Positions 1-7,167 are shown, counted from the stretch's first letter. The stretch: 34,308 bases of DNA from Bacteroidales bacterium (GCA_016286385.1 JAEESO010000024.1:1-34308); one strand, 5' to 3'. Numbers and translations are program-made. Notes: generated by a model not told the origin, from the letters alone.

Positions 1-1614
1 CATCAGAATGCCGGTCCAAGGCTTCACCGTGACGCCCGTGGAGAGTTTGCCGCAGGAGAGAGTGATGGTCTTGGTCTGCTGTGGGTCTTCCATTGCATTA
101 TACACTGGCTCTACGGCCTGGGCACCCATTCCGGCCTCATTGCCGGCAGCGACAATGACATTATACTCATCGTAGAAGCGGTTGCAGCGCTTCTTGAGGA
201 GTTTCTTCATTGCACGACAGGCGGCCACGGACGGTAGGAACCAATAGGTGTGCTGCAGGTAACTGAGCAGACGAGCATCAGAGAAGGGCATAGGCGGCTT
301 TTCCGTGCCCAATTTTAGTTCCGTAACGATGTTCTCGGTGTAAGCGCCACGGATAAGGTCCAGCCACTTTTGAACGTATTCTTCGTGTAAGAAGTAGTCA
401 TCTTCTGCACGGAAGAACTCGTTCAGATCGAATTCGTCGAACTCGCCTTGAGCGGCAATCTCACGAATGCTGTCCGGTAACTGATAGGTGAGCATCACCA
501 TCTTGGGCAGCTGGGCGTAAGGGTTCTTCGGCCCTTGCCATGCTTCCTTGGCAGCCTGCTCATCGGAGTATGTCCAATTGTAAATCTGTTCCTCAATGAA
601 TTCACCGGTGGAGATAGCTCGGAAAGGTGTTCCAGAGAGATAGAGGTAGGCGCTGGTACGGAGAGGCATCAAGCCTTCGTCGTACATCTCACGGGCCTCA
701 AGTTCACGATCATTGTCCGCATCTTCTGTGATGATTTCTCCAACTTCTTCGGCACGTATCAGCGCCGGATCTTTTTTATCATAGAAATCTTTAGCGTTCT
801 TGCCCCAAGCACCATAGTGGTATTCATCCAGAACGATGCAGTCCCAGTCTACAGTCTGAATCCATCTATTAGTAGCCTTGATTCCGCCCGCATCATTCTC
901 CCCCAGGACATCCTGGAAGGAAGCAAAGCAGACAAATGGCTTGCGCTCGTTGACATAGTTGAATTCCCGGTCTTCCTGCTTCTGACAGAACTGCCAACCT
1001 TCAAAGTCTTTGTGCGTGAGCAGATCTTCTTCCCAAGCAGTCTTGACGGCTGGTTTGAAAGTAAGGACCAGAACCTTCTTCCACTTCATCTTCAAGGCGA
1101 GCTGGTAGGTGGTGAAAGTCTTGCCGAAGCGCATCTTGGCATTCCATAGGAAATGCGGCGTGAGACCACGGTTGGTGGGGTCTTTCTTAAAAGAATCAAA
1201 GTAGGCCGAAGTCTTGGCTACGGCACGTTCCTGCTCCGGGCGCATCGGAAAATCGTAGATGCGGTCTATCATCTTGTCCTTCCCGGCCACGGCAGTGGCG
1301 ATGGCCTGCTCCACTTTCTTGATGTCGCATACAAACCATTCTCCCTCCGGATTGCGGATATGGTCTTTGCGAAGGATGCGGTGGACCAGTTTATCAGTAA
1401 AGGATGAGCCGTCCTTACGCATAGCAGGGCGTTTGAGAACAATCCGGTATTGGATGTTACCAGTAAGGTTCTGTTCCCGCACACGGGTCTCAACGTCGCG
1501 CGTAGTATAGCCAACCTTCAGCCAGCCCTTGTGGGCCGGGTAGCATATGTGCTCATAGGCGTAGATGGTCGGGGCCTCGGCTACTTTATTCCGGAGTAGG
1601 TCTTGTGATGCCAT
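1..1614 (-). CDS. T5orf172 (GIY-YIG-like) nuclease fused to SF2 helicase, 3' part beyond window
   Basis: Reading the minus strand from ATG at 1614 gives 538 uninterrupted codons that run off the window edge, so the C-terminus is missing. Residues about 16-110 match the T5orf172/MUG113 branch of GIY-YIG nucleases: IYAY near 17, LKVGYTTRDVETRVREQ at 32-48, and a late GEWF at 91-94. An SF2 helicase core follows: a Q-like element FPMRPEQ (122-128), Walker A NAKMRFGKT (158-166), motif II DEYH (263-266), motif III SGTP (327-330), and a motif V-like GKLSTGVTV (522-530). The gene starts 4 nt after the stop of the NPPY methylase, so it is the third gene of the operon. The inferred role is ATP-driven DNA translocation and cleavage as the restriction subunit. 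The cleavage chemistry is inferred from the fold only. Other T5orf172-helicase proteins act outside restriction, but the methylase neighbours favour it. Confidence 0.85.
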   Translation of the reverse strand, partial: MASQDLLRNKVAEAPTIYAYEHICYPAHKGWLKVGYTTRDVETRVREQNLTGNIQYRIVLKRPAMRKDGSSFTDKLVHRILRKDHIRNPEGEWFVCDIKKVEQAIATAVAGKDKMIDRIYDFPMRPEQERAVAKTSAYFDSFKKDPTNRGLTPHFLWNAKMRFGKTFTTYQLALKMKWKKVLVLTFKPAVKTAWEEDLLTHKDFEGWQFCQKQEDREFNYVNERKPFVCFASFQDVLGENDAGGIKATNRWIQTVDWDCIVLDEYHYGAWGKNAKDFYDKKDPALIRAEEVGEIITEDADNDRELEAREMYDEGLMPLRTSAYLYLSGTPFRAISTGEFIEEQIYNWTYSDEQAAKEAWQGPKNPYAQLPKMVMLTYQLPDSIREIAAQGEFDEFDLNEFFRAEDDYFLHEEYVQKWLDLIRGAYTENIVTELKLGTEKPPMPFSDARLLSYLQHTYWFLPSVAACRAMKKLLKKRCNRFYDEYNVIVAAGNEAGMGAQAVEPVYNAMEDPQQTKTITLSCGKLSTGVTVKPWTGILM

Positions 1615-1618
1615 ATGA

Positions 1619-3163
1619 TTATTCCATAGGACGAATCATTGATTCAATGAATGCGATATCCTCTTCGTTAAAACCATATTTTTTATAGAGTTCCTCATCG
1701 GTCCAAGGGTGAGAAAAATCTTGCATTGGGACGAACTGATATACCGTTTGAGTTGCGCTCTGCGTGTTCTTTTTGAGCATAACCAAAAAACGAAAAAAAC
1801 GAGTTCTCATATATGAGATGACATTGTTGGCCTGATCAATACTATCGTAAAGACCCACCGTCACATATGTCTCAGTACATACAGTTCCGGGGTCCCCAAT
1901 AAAGGGCTTTCCTATCACCAAATACGGGAAATCTCCCCTTTCGCCATATGAGCGAGAAATGAACACTTTGATTCTGTCGATTTTTTCGTGGCCTCGCCTT
2001 ACCGAAGAACGTTTTGTGTAACCAACACTCTTTCCTTTTGGCCCCCAATAATGAATTATAACACTATCATTTGATGGTTTATCTACAATTGTTGGCTTGA
2101 CTCGCCGCATACTGTTTTCCACACGCACATCATAGCCAAAGGGGTCATTGGCACTGACAATATCCATAAAAGATTGCTCCTTTTTCTTCTTTATTTTATT
2201 CAGGATATCGATGGCGTAATTGAAACGGACAAAGGTGGTATTCCCCTTTTCCAAAAGGGGACGCTGGAGTGTCGATGCTTTCCCGTTCAGTATTGATGTT
2301 ACTTGGCACTCGTTCATTCGGTCTCTTTCCCAAAGGAAATAACAAACTCCACCTGATAAATCAATTCCAGGGAAGCACTCTTCTGAATTAAAATAATCTA
2401 CTATATGCGTCAAGTGCCGATCATTCAACATTTCACCTCGGAAGTCGTCAAGGCCTCTACCTCCCGCATACCATCTTGCCGGAATAATCATTGTTAAGTA
2501 TCTCGGCTTAAGTTTCTTGGCTTGTTGAACAAATAATTGATAAATAGGAATGGCACTTGCCCCATGCCCTCCATCTTCCATCTGATACGGCGGATTACCG
2601 ACGATTACGTCAAACTTCATATTTCCAAAGAATTGTTTGGGATTGTCTGTATGGATGAACATGTAGGCATATTGCTCTGCCTCTGAGCCTCGGTCATAGA
2701 CCGCCTGGGATGCGCCGCAGTATTTGCACTTGCCATTTTCCCAGGTATGGGAGCGGTTGGCGTACAGAATGTTGCCGCTCTCTGTATTGAAATGAGAAAC
2801 ACTGTATTTCCCATCTGCATGCTTGGAACAATAAACAGAACGCCGTGACAAGTATGAGGTCAACTCCGTGATAGCGATGCCGAAGACCTGGTTGTGCAGG
2901 ATATGGTCTATGCGGAGTTGCCGGTCAGGCATCTGGGATTCCAGACCACGGTCAAGCCGCTTGACGATTTCACGAAGGAAGACGCCGCTTTTTGAGAATG
3001 GATCGAGGAACTTGGTGTCTGGACTCTTAAAAAGGTCCTGCGGCAGTAAGTCCAGGACTCGGTTGGCCAGTTCCGGCGGGGTGAAAACTTCGTCGTTGCT
3101 TAGATTGGCAATGCAGTTTAGTACGTCCGGATTGTAATTACTGTTCACCATAGGCAGCAGCAT
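1619..3163 (-). CDS. Eco57I-type adenine-specific DNA methyltransferase with NPPY motif
   Basis: This 514-aa protein resembles Eco57I-class N6-adenine methylases. FTPPELANRVLDLLP at 27-41 is the usual entry to the domain. A SAM-binding motif I of the form DPFSKSG lies at 54-60, a variant of the usual DPxxGSG. Catalytic motif IV NPPY is at 190-193. C112, C146 and C149 could form part of a metal site. The C-terminal region, ending in a W-TDEELYKKYG segment near 490, looks like the target-recognition and tail part of this family. The start overlaps the upstream gene by 26 nt, and a second in-frame ATG at 3151 also lies in the overlap, so translation is probably coupled. The expected role is protective methylation of adenine, working with the helicase-nuclease just downstream. 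The target sequence cannot be read from the gene. Confidence 0.85.
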   Translation of the reverse strand: MLLPMVNSNYNPDVLNCIANLSNDEVFTPPELANRVLDLLPQDLFKSPDTKFLDPFSKSGVFLREIVKRLDRGLESQMPDRQLRIDHILHNQVFGIAITELTSYLSRRSVYCSKHADGKYSVSHFNTESGNILYANRSHTWENGKCKYCGASQAVYDRGSEAEQYAYMFIHTDNPKQFFGNMKFDVIVGNPPYQMEDGGHGASAIPIYQLFVQQAKKLKPRYLTMIIPARWYAGGRGLDDFRGEMLNDRHLTHIVDYFNSEECFPGIDLSGGVCYFLWERDRMNECQVTSILNGKASTLQRPLLEKGNTTFVRFNYAIDILNKIKKKKEQSFMDIVSANDPFGYDVRVENSMRRVKPTIVDKPSNDSVIIHYWGPKGKSVGYTKRSSVRRGHEKIDRIKVFISRSYGERGDFPYLVIGKPFIGDPGTVCTETYVTVGLYDSIDQANNVISYMRTRFFRFLVMLKKNTQSATQTVYQFVPMQDFSHPWTDEELYKKYGFNEEDIAFIESMIRPME

Positions 3164-3779
3164 TTATCTTGAGGAAATGGACGGGCGCATAGGTCTCAGC
3201 CGGAAGGTCGGAGAAAAGCCCGTCGCTTTCGTATTCACCAACGAGATAGGAGAACTCGTAGTCCCGGCGGTTGACTTTGTCGGCACCGATAAAACTCCAT
3301 TCGCTTATGTGTATCCATTCATCGGGCTTGTCCACTCGCTTGTAAGTGAGTGCATCGCCGTGGATAATATTCTTTGACAGGATGTAGCGGGCCGCCTCTA
3401 TGCAGTTGTCCTTGCATTTTGATTTGAAGAGCGCTTGATATTGCTCCGTGAAGTAATTCAGAAGGCGTTCCCGACAGGCTGCGGCATTATCGGCCAAGAG
3501 TTCGATGCCGTAGATGCTAGATATGGCCCAGATGGCATCGTGTTCGTATTGGAGCTGAGTATATTGCTTTGCTTTGACGCGGGCCTCGCAGATGGCGAGT
3601 TTGCGCCGTAGTATTTCTATGAGGAAGTTACCGTCGCCGCATGCAGGTTCCAAGAAACGGGAATCTATACGCTCCGTCTCTGCCTTCACAAGGTCGAGCA
3701 TCGCGTTCACTTCGCGAGGATTCGTGAATACCTCGCCGTGAGCCGACACCCTCTCCTTGGACTTGATTTGAGAGGCCAT
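3138..3779 (-). CDS. N-6 DNA methylase-like SAM-binding protein lacking a visible NPPY motif
   Basis: This 213-aa protein is the first gene of the leftward operon. It has a textbook methyltransferase motif I (FLEPACGDGNFLIEIL, 42-57), an acidic motif II in GIELLADNA, and a GDAL motif-III-like segment. No NPPY, DPPY or similar catalytic motif IV is visible before the stop, and it is far shorter than a complete N6-adenine methylase (usually over 350 aa). It therefore looks like a half-methylase that could supply SAM binding or a structural subunit to the NPPY protein encoded next. The ATG start lies inside the right arm of a 9-bp inverted repeat (3777-3785/3800-3808). The gene could be a truncated duplicate, but its intact frame and overlap with the next gene argue for a working subunit. 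Confidence 0.8.
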   Translation of the reverse strand: MASQIKSKERVSAHGEVFTNPREVNAMLDLVKAETERIDSRFLEPACGDGNFLIEILRRKLAICEARVKAKQYTQLQYEHDAIWAISSIYGIELLADNAAACRERLLNYFTEQYQALFKSKCKDNCIEAARYILSKNIIHGDALTYKRVDKPDEWIHISEWSFIGADKVNRRDYEFSYLVGEYESDGLFSDLPAETYAPVHFLKINAAAYGEQ

Positions 3780-3808
3780 CTAGCTATGCCATTGCGCGCA
3801 GCTAGATG
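3777..3808 (-). promoter_or_regulatory. Hairpin that sequesters the methylase start codon
   Basis: CATCTAGCT (3777-3785) and AGCTAGATG (3800-3808) are perfect 9-bp inverted repeats with a 14-nt loop. On the minus-strand transcript the ATG start of the first methylase gene is the end of the 3' arm, so folding would hide the start codon. The same dyad in DNA could be an operator for a dimeric repressor. Confidence 0.55.
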
Positions 3809-3833
3809 TTCGATACTAGGCTAAACTAAAGCA

Positions 3834-3871
3834 GGGCAACAAAAAGGCGTGAACCGCCCTTATTGTTACCC
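3834..3871 (-). promoter_or_regulatory. Strong hairpin in the restriction operon leader
   Basis: On the minus strand a stem of about 15 pairs forms with one G-U pair, one T-T mismatch and one bulge, around the loop GTTCA. It contains a run of five T in its 3' arm. Its 5' arm (3865-3871) is also one arm of the large nested structure at 3865-3978, so the two folds exclude each other. This is the geometry of an attenuator, but no clean U-tract follows the whole stem. Confidence 0.5.
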
Positions 3872-3978
3872 TAGGCTCTAGCCAGCCTGTATAAGAATAA
3901 GTTTAGTCCACGCCGAAGGCGCAGACATTTGCAAACTTATTCGTCTTATACTCTTGAATTGGCTAGATTCTGGGTAAC
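3865..3978 (-). promoter_or_regulatory. Nested four-arm inverted-repeat structure in the restriction operon leader
   Basis: Four nested pairings are visible: 3865-3871 with 3972-3978 (GTTACCC/GGGTAAC), 3878-3884 with 3960-3966 (CTAGCCA/TGGCTAG), 3890-3904 with 3933-3950 (15 pairs, 3-nt bulge), and an inner hairpin CGCC-GAA-GGCG at 3911-3921. The span of about 114 nt is upstream of the methylase operon and would be transcribed from the promoter near 4040. It may be a structured leader RNA or a recombination site. Integron attC core triplets in the standard form were not found. Confidence 0.5.
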
Positions 3979-4039
3979 CGAATAAATAGCAAACGCTATT
4001 AATAATATGTCTACAATACTGGTTTTGTTATTGTAACAG

Positions 4040-4047
4040 CAAAAATA
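4040..4047 (-). promoter_or_regulatory. Putative -7 box of the restriction operon
   Basis: The minus strand reads TATTTTTG, a match to the Bacteroidetes -7 consensus TAnnTTTG. It would give a leader of about 250 nt before the methylase ATG. No good -33 TTTG is seen, so the promoter may need an activator. Confidence 0.4.
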
Positions 4048-4089
4048 GTAATTTTTGTTGAAAAAGAAATTTTTCCATCTCTTTCTTTT

Positions 4090-4117
4090 TTCGTCCCTAT
4101 ATACGGACTTTCGTCCC
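4090..4117. promoter_or_regulatory. Tandem TTCGTCCC element, copy 1
   Basis: TTCGTCCC occurs at 4090-4097 and again at 4110-4117, a period of 20 bp. Similarity to copy 2 at 11225-11252 extends to the ACGTAAA at about 4130-4136. It sits between the divergent restriction operon and the 219-aa gene. A direct repeat with a two-turn period suggests an activator binding the same DNA face twice, as LytTR-type regulators do. That family assignment is a guess. Confidence 0.55.
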
Positions 4118-4186
4118 AAATCCGTAAAAACGTAAATTTTTTTCATTTTGTTTTTGGGGATTTGGCGTTTTTGAAGAATGTTTTTA

Positions 4187-4194
4187 TAGATTTG
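4187..4194 (+). promoter_or_regulatory. -7 box for the 219-aa gene
   Basis: TAGATTTG matches TAnnTTTG, with TTTG at 4161-4164 as a possible -33. Transcription would start about 15 nt before ATG 4218, which supports that start. Confidence 0.5.
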
Positions 4195-4217
4195 TTGTCC
4201 CCGAAATGTAAAATAAT

Positions 4218-4877
4218 ATGGAGACAACACGCCAAAAGAACGAGACACTTCATGCAGTCAATAGAAGACTTAATGAAGTGTCTCGTTTAGAACAAACTTC
4301 AGCTTCAATATCCGAAGGCGGAAACCAGGGCGAGATTATCCCCACTGAAACCAGTGGCCGCGGAGGTGTGAAGTCAACAACAAAGGTACGCAAATTTTTT
4401 GAGAATGCAACTCTTCTTCCAAAAGTCGCCGCCTTTATCCATAAAATTCAGAATAGTGAAGACATTACTTCTGAGAATTTTAGTAAAGAGTTGACGGTTA
4501 TGGTGGGACAACAGATCCGAGACCAGCATACCCATTATATTCGTTTTCAAATGCCTGACGGCGCCAGCATATATCTTCGGATGTCGGATCATCCCACCCA
4601 CGCAAGAAATAGCATCGGGAAGAAAAACGCCGACAAGAAAATCTCTGTGGTTATTCTTGTTGACAACTCGCCTAACGTGAAATTCAAGCCGTCCAAAAAA
4701 GTGAAGATGATCGAATATGTGTACAATCATCCAGAAAAAGAACAACTAATTAACATAGCTAAATCTGTATTCTATCTCATCGATACCGGCGATTATGTCG
4801 ACCTTGCCGGAGCAGCAGAAATCAACGTATCACCCGTGGATAATACCATAATTGTTATTCCACAAACAGATTCTTAA
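4218..4877 (+). CDS. Unrecognised 219-aa protein next to restriction operon
   Basis: I do not recognise the family with confidence. Residues 1-55 are polar and low in hydrophobics (probably disordered). Residues 56-100 are helical in character. Residues 105-190 form a beta-rich segment with YIRFQMPDGASIYLRMSDHP (107-126), then KKISVVILVD and KMIEYVYNHPEK. The pattern of a short strand, an RxSDH motif and an EYVY motif recalls small domains carried by mobile-element polyvalent proteins, but that is only an impression. There is no signal peptide or membrane segment. The gene is divergent from the restriction operon and shares its intergenic region, so it may be a regulator, an immunity partner or unrelated cargo. 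Its first codons contain a perfect 15-bp inverted repeat. If that hairpin blocks early translation, a downstream start is possible, though no strong alternative with a ribosome binding site is seen. Confidence 0.7.
   Translation: METTRQKNETLHAVNRRLNEVSRLEQTSASISEGGNQGEIIPTETSGRGGVKSTTKVRKFFENATLLPKVAAFIHKIQNSEDITSENFSKELTVMVGQQIRDQHTHYIRFQMPDGASIYLRMSDHPTHARNSIGKKNADKKISVVILVDNSPNVKFKPSKKVKMIEYVYNHPEKEQLINIAKSVFYLIDTGDYVDLAGAAEINVSPVDNTIIVIPQTDS
4239..4287. repeat. Perfect 15-bp inverted repeat inside the start of the 219-aa gene
   Basis: AACGAGACACTTCAT (4239-4253) and ATGAAGTGTCTCGTT (4273-4287) are exact reverse complements with a 19-nt loop. The stem extends by a G-U pair. It lies 21 nt after the ATG, so it is both a strong mRNA hairpin and a DNA dyad. 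Confidence 0.85.
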
Positions 4878-4915
4878 GAGGTAATAATACTGTTGGTTAA
4901 GTCTTTCGATTTTCG

Positions 4916-4923
4916 TAATTTTG
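4916..4923 (+). promoter_or_regulatory. -7 box for the 230-aa envelope protein
   Basis: TAATTTTG, with TTG at 4893-4895 and a 20-bp spacer, is a good Bacteroidetes promoter about 24 nt before ATG 4947. Confidence 0.55.
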
Positions 4924-4946
4924 CTTTCGGTAACAACATCAGATAT

Positions 4947-5639
4947 ATGAAAAACATCATTGCAATCGTTTCTCTTCTTCTTTGCGGCAGCACGCTGTTC
5001 GCACAGGATATCATCACCAAGAAAGACGGCACAGACATTCAGGCCAAGGTGACGGAAGTGAGTGACTCCCAGATAGTTTTCAAGAAGTTCTCAAACCTGG
5101 ACGGCCCCTCTTATAAGATGGATGTGGCCGATATATTAATGATTACCTACGAAAACGGAGAGCGGGAGATGTATAATGTAGAAACCGCCAAGAGCGACAT
5201 CCCCTCCGGAGTTATGACTTACAACTCCTGGAGCGGCAAAATTTCCGTTGGCGGAGTCACCATAGAGAACGGAATGCTGGACAGGTACTTCACGCCAGAA
5301 GATCTTGAGATGTACAAAAGCGGTAAAACTATGAGCACCATTGGTGGTATTATTGGCGTGGTAGGAGCAGTACCTTTCGGCTATGGTGCAGGGTATATGC
5401 TAGGTTGGGTTCTTGCCGGAGGCGGAACACCCCAACCGCCGTACGATAAGGCCTTCAATGCCGCAAAGTGGATGGCTATTATCGGCGGTATTGTTATGAT
5501 TGGCGGCTTTGCAATTAATATCCCCGGCGAGAACAAGATGAAAACAGCCATAGACAACTACAATTCCGCCCTCACCTACCGCCCCTCCCTCTACATCGGA
5601 GGCACCCAGAACGGTATTGGAATAGCATACGTCTTTTAA
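4947..5639 (+). CDS. Exported hypothetical protein with two membrane segments
   Basis: The 230-aa protein begins with a clear signal peptide (MKNIIAIVSLLLCGSTLFAQ). Residues about 20-70 follow a pattern common in Bacteroidetes envelope proteins: a DIITKKDG start, then short strands and a TYENGE motif, likely a small beta-domain. Glycine-rich hydrophobic stretches near residues 124-150 and 180-200 look like two membrane segments. The C-terminus ends in a terminal F. I chose ATG 4947 rather than the upstream in-frame ATG (4893) because the promoter -7 box at 4916 lies between them and the signal peptide starts there. The function is unknown; similar proteins are usually annotated as hypothetical. 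Confidence 0.75.
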   Translation: MKNIIAIVSLLLCGSTLFAQDIITKKDGTDIQAKVTEVSDSQIVFKKFSNLDGPSYKMDVADILMITYENGEREMYNVETAKSDIPSGVMTYNSWSGKISVGGVTIENGMLDRYFTPEDLEMYKSGKTMSTIGGIIGVVGAVPFGYGAGYMLGWVLAGGGTPQPPYDKAFNAAKWMAIIGGIVMIGGFAINIPGENKMKTAIDNYNSALTYRPSLYIGGTQNGIGIAYVF

Positions 5640-5687
5640 ATGATTATGAAAAAGACCATCGCAATAATAATCACCCTGGTGCTGTAA
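5640..5687 (+). pseudogene. Orphan signal-peptide start (remnant of a lost gene)
   Basis: Directly after the preceding stop, an ATG opens 15 codons encoding a lipoprotein-like leader (MIMKKTIAIIITLVL), then stops at TAA. The sequence after it has no continuing frame. It looks like the 5' end of a deleted exported-protein gene, though it is too short to be certain. Confidence 0.3.
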
Positions 5688-5769
5688 CTGTCCGAAAGTT
5701 AAAACGCGGTTTGGGCCGTATAAGGCCGATTTTGCGGTTTACCCCACCTCCGTGCAAGGGGGTAAAAGA

Positions 5770-5809
5770 CACCACCCTGCATCAGAATAGCCTGTAGGGC
5801 AGGGTGGTG
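5770..5809. terminator. Bidirectional hairpin terminator between convergent genes
   Basis: CACCACCCTGC (5770-5780) and GCAGGGTGGTG (5799-5809) form a perfect 11-bp stem. On the minus strand it is followed by TCTTTTA, so it best serves the leftward operon ending at 5840. Confidence 0.65.
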
Positions 5810-5839
5810 CGGTTTAAGTTTCGGAAGAGCAGGGGAACT

Positions 5840-6526
5840 TTACTCTCCAGTGAAGACTATTCTCACATTTCCGGTGAGGCGGATGGGATTGCCGTCGTAC
5901 ACGCCCGGTTTCCATTTTGGGGCCGATTTCACCACGCGTACCACTTCATCGTTGAGAATGGGCGTGGCTCCGGAGAGCACCTGAACCTCCTGGATCTTGC
6001 CCTTGCGGCCGATGGCGTATCCCACCACAACGGTTCCCTTTTCTCCAGCGGGGCGCTGAACGTGGTCCGAAACCCACTTGCCAAAGGCCTGAGCGCCTTC
6101 CTGGCCCTCTTTCCCCTGGAAGGAAGGCTGCCTGTCAAGGCGCTCCAGAAAGGTTTTTCCGTGCTCCGGACCATCGGCCATGGAAAGGAGAAGGGCATCC
6201 TTCATCTCCTTGGTCTGGCCGGCGTAGAGGAGGAATCGGCCCTGAACGGTGAGTGTGTCCCCTTTCATTATGTTCAACATGGAAAAACTGGCTCTGGGCT
6301 CTTTGGGATCCATAAGTCCATACACCAGCATGGTGCCAGTGCGGTCCGTGAGGTAGAAGCTCCCGCTGGATGAGCTGCGGATCTTACTCACAACGCCATT
6401 CACAATATAGGAAGCGGTGTCTTTTGGAGAAAGCTTCAGAAACTCTTTGACCGTAAGGCGTTTAGGCTGGGCGGAAAGGCTAAGGCCGATAGCTGCGGCA
6501 AGGATTATTGCAAGGACTTTTTTCAT
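5840..6526 (-). CDS. Exported protein: OB-fold domain plus TonB C-terminal domain
   Basis: The 228-aa protein has a signal peptide (to about residue 19, ending LSAQ). Residues about 38-110 look like an OB-fold of the BOF/YgiW type: VNGVVSKIRSSSSGSFYLTD, then a turn and GDTLTVQGRFLLY. Residues about 150-226 match the TonB C-terminal fold: GTVVVGYAIGRKGKIQEVQV, then LNDEVVRVVKSAPKWKPG and a final strand. There is no proline-rich linker or N-terminal membrane anchor, so it is not a classical energy-transducing TonB. Periplasmic TonB-C modules like this often bind peptidoglycan or partner proteins. It is the last gene of a five-gene operon, and its ATG overlaps the preceding stop (ATGA). Joining an OB-fold to a TonB-C domain is unusual. 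Confidence 0.8.
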   Translation of the reverse strand: MKKVLAIILAAAIGLSLSAQPKRLTVKEFLKLSPKDTASYIVNGVVSKIRSSSSGSFYLTDRTGTMLVYGLMDPKEPRASFSMLNIMKGDTLTVQGRFLLYAGQTKEMKDALLLSMADGPEHGKTFLERLDRQPSFQGKEGQEGAQAFGKWVSDHVQRPAGEKGTVVVGYAIGRKGKIQEVQVLSGATPILNDEVVRVVKSAPKWKPGVYDGNPIRLTGNVRIVFTGE

Positions 6527-7167
6527 ATTATGGATAATAACTTGTCAAAACTGTCTATCACGTAGTTCGCGCCGGCGGCAGAAAGGGCTTCGCGGGAGGA
6601 ATTACCAAAAGTGACGCCACAGGTAAGCGCCCCGGCGCCAAGGCCCATCTGGATATCCACGGGCATATCCCCCACAACAAGGCACTCAGGGCCGGTAAGG
6701 CCAAAGTGTTCAAGGGTTTTCAGTACAGGCTCAGGGTTAGGCTTTGCGTTCACAACATCCTCTGCGCCAAGCACATAGTCAAAGTATTGGGCAATGCCCA
6801 TCTTACGGAGAAAGTTCTTCAGGGAATCCGTCTCACGGGACGATGCCACGGTAAGGATGTTGCCCCGTGCATGCAACTCAGCCAGCGTCTCTTTCACCCC
6901 CGGAAACAGCGCCGGAACCATCTGAGGCTCATATTCTGCAAACACTTCACGGTAGGTTCTGAACCACAGCGGAATGTCTTCCTCCAAAACTCCCGGGTTC
7001 ATCACCCGGAGCCCGTCACGGAGCGGTATGCCGATAGTGCTGATAATAGTGCTGTCCGGAATCTCGGAAGCGCCCATGCGCCGTCTGGTCTCATGGTTAC
7101 ACTTCAGGATAAGCTCCAGGGTGTCTCCAAGCGTGCCGTCAAAGTCAAATACGATGAGTTTTGTCAT
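6523..7167 (-). CDS. HAD hydrolase, phosphoglycolate phosphatase-like
   Basis: The 214-aa protein has all HAD motifs: motif I DFDGTLGD near residue 8 with the nucleophile Asp, motif II in the VASSRE segment, motif III lysine in NAKPNPEP, and motif IV GDMPVDIQMG. The cap lies between motifs I and II (class C1), as in Gph-type phosphatases of small phosphoester substrates. ATG 7167 overlaps the stop of the GNAT gene (ATGA), which fixes the start and indicates coupling. A longer frame upstream adds 19 residues with no homology-like content. The substrate is not predictable from sequence. Confidence 0.85.
   Translation of the reverse strand: MTKLIVFDFDGTLGDTLELILKCNHETRRRMGASEIPDSTIISTIGIPLRDGLRVMNPGVLEEDIPLWFRTYREVFAEYEPQMVPALFPGVKETLAELHARGNILTVASSRETDSLKNFLRKMGIAQYFDYVLGAEDVVNAKPNPEPVLKTLEHFGLTGPECLVVGDMPVDIQMGLGAGALTCGVTFGNSSREALSAAGANYVIDSFDKLLSII

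Noticed and set aside
535..1149. 204-codon plus-strand frame
   Set aside because: It lies entirely antisense to the T5orf172-helicase gene, which has clear helicase motifs on the minus strand.
1727..1735. Further GGGACGAA boxes, for example in the methylase gene
   Set aside because: Single boxes inside coding sequence without the 20-bp partner; expected by chance.
3865..3978. Integron attC site
   Set aside because: The nested arms look attC-like, but the GTTRRRY and RYYYAAC core sites are not present and no integrase gene is in the window.
3946..4248. 100-codon minus-strand frame in the AT-rich gap
   Set aside because: Low-complexity Lys/Tyr/Phe-rich translation with no family resemblance. 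It overlaps the promoters and leader of the restriction operon and the start of the divergent gene.
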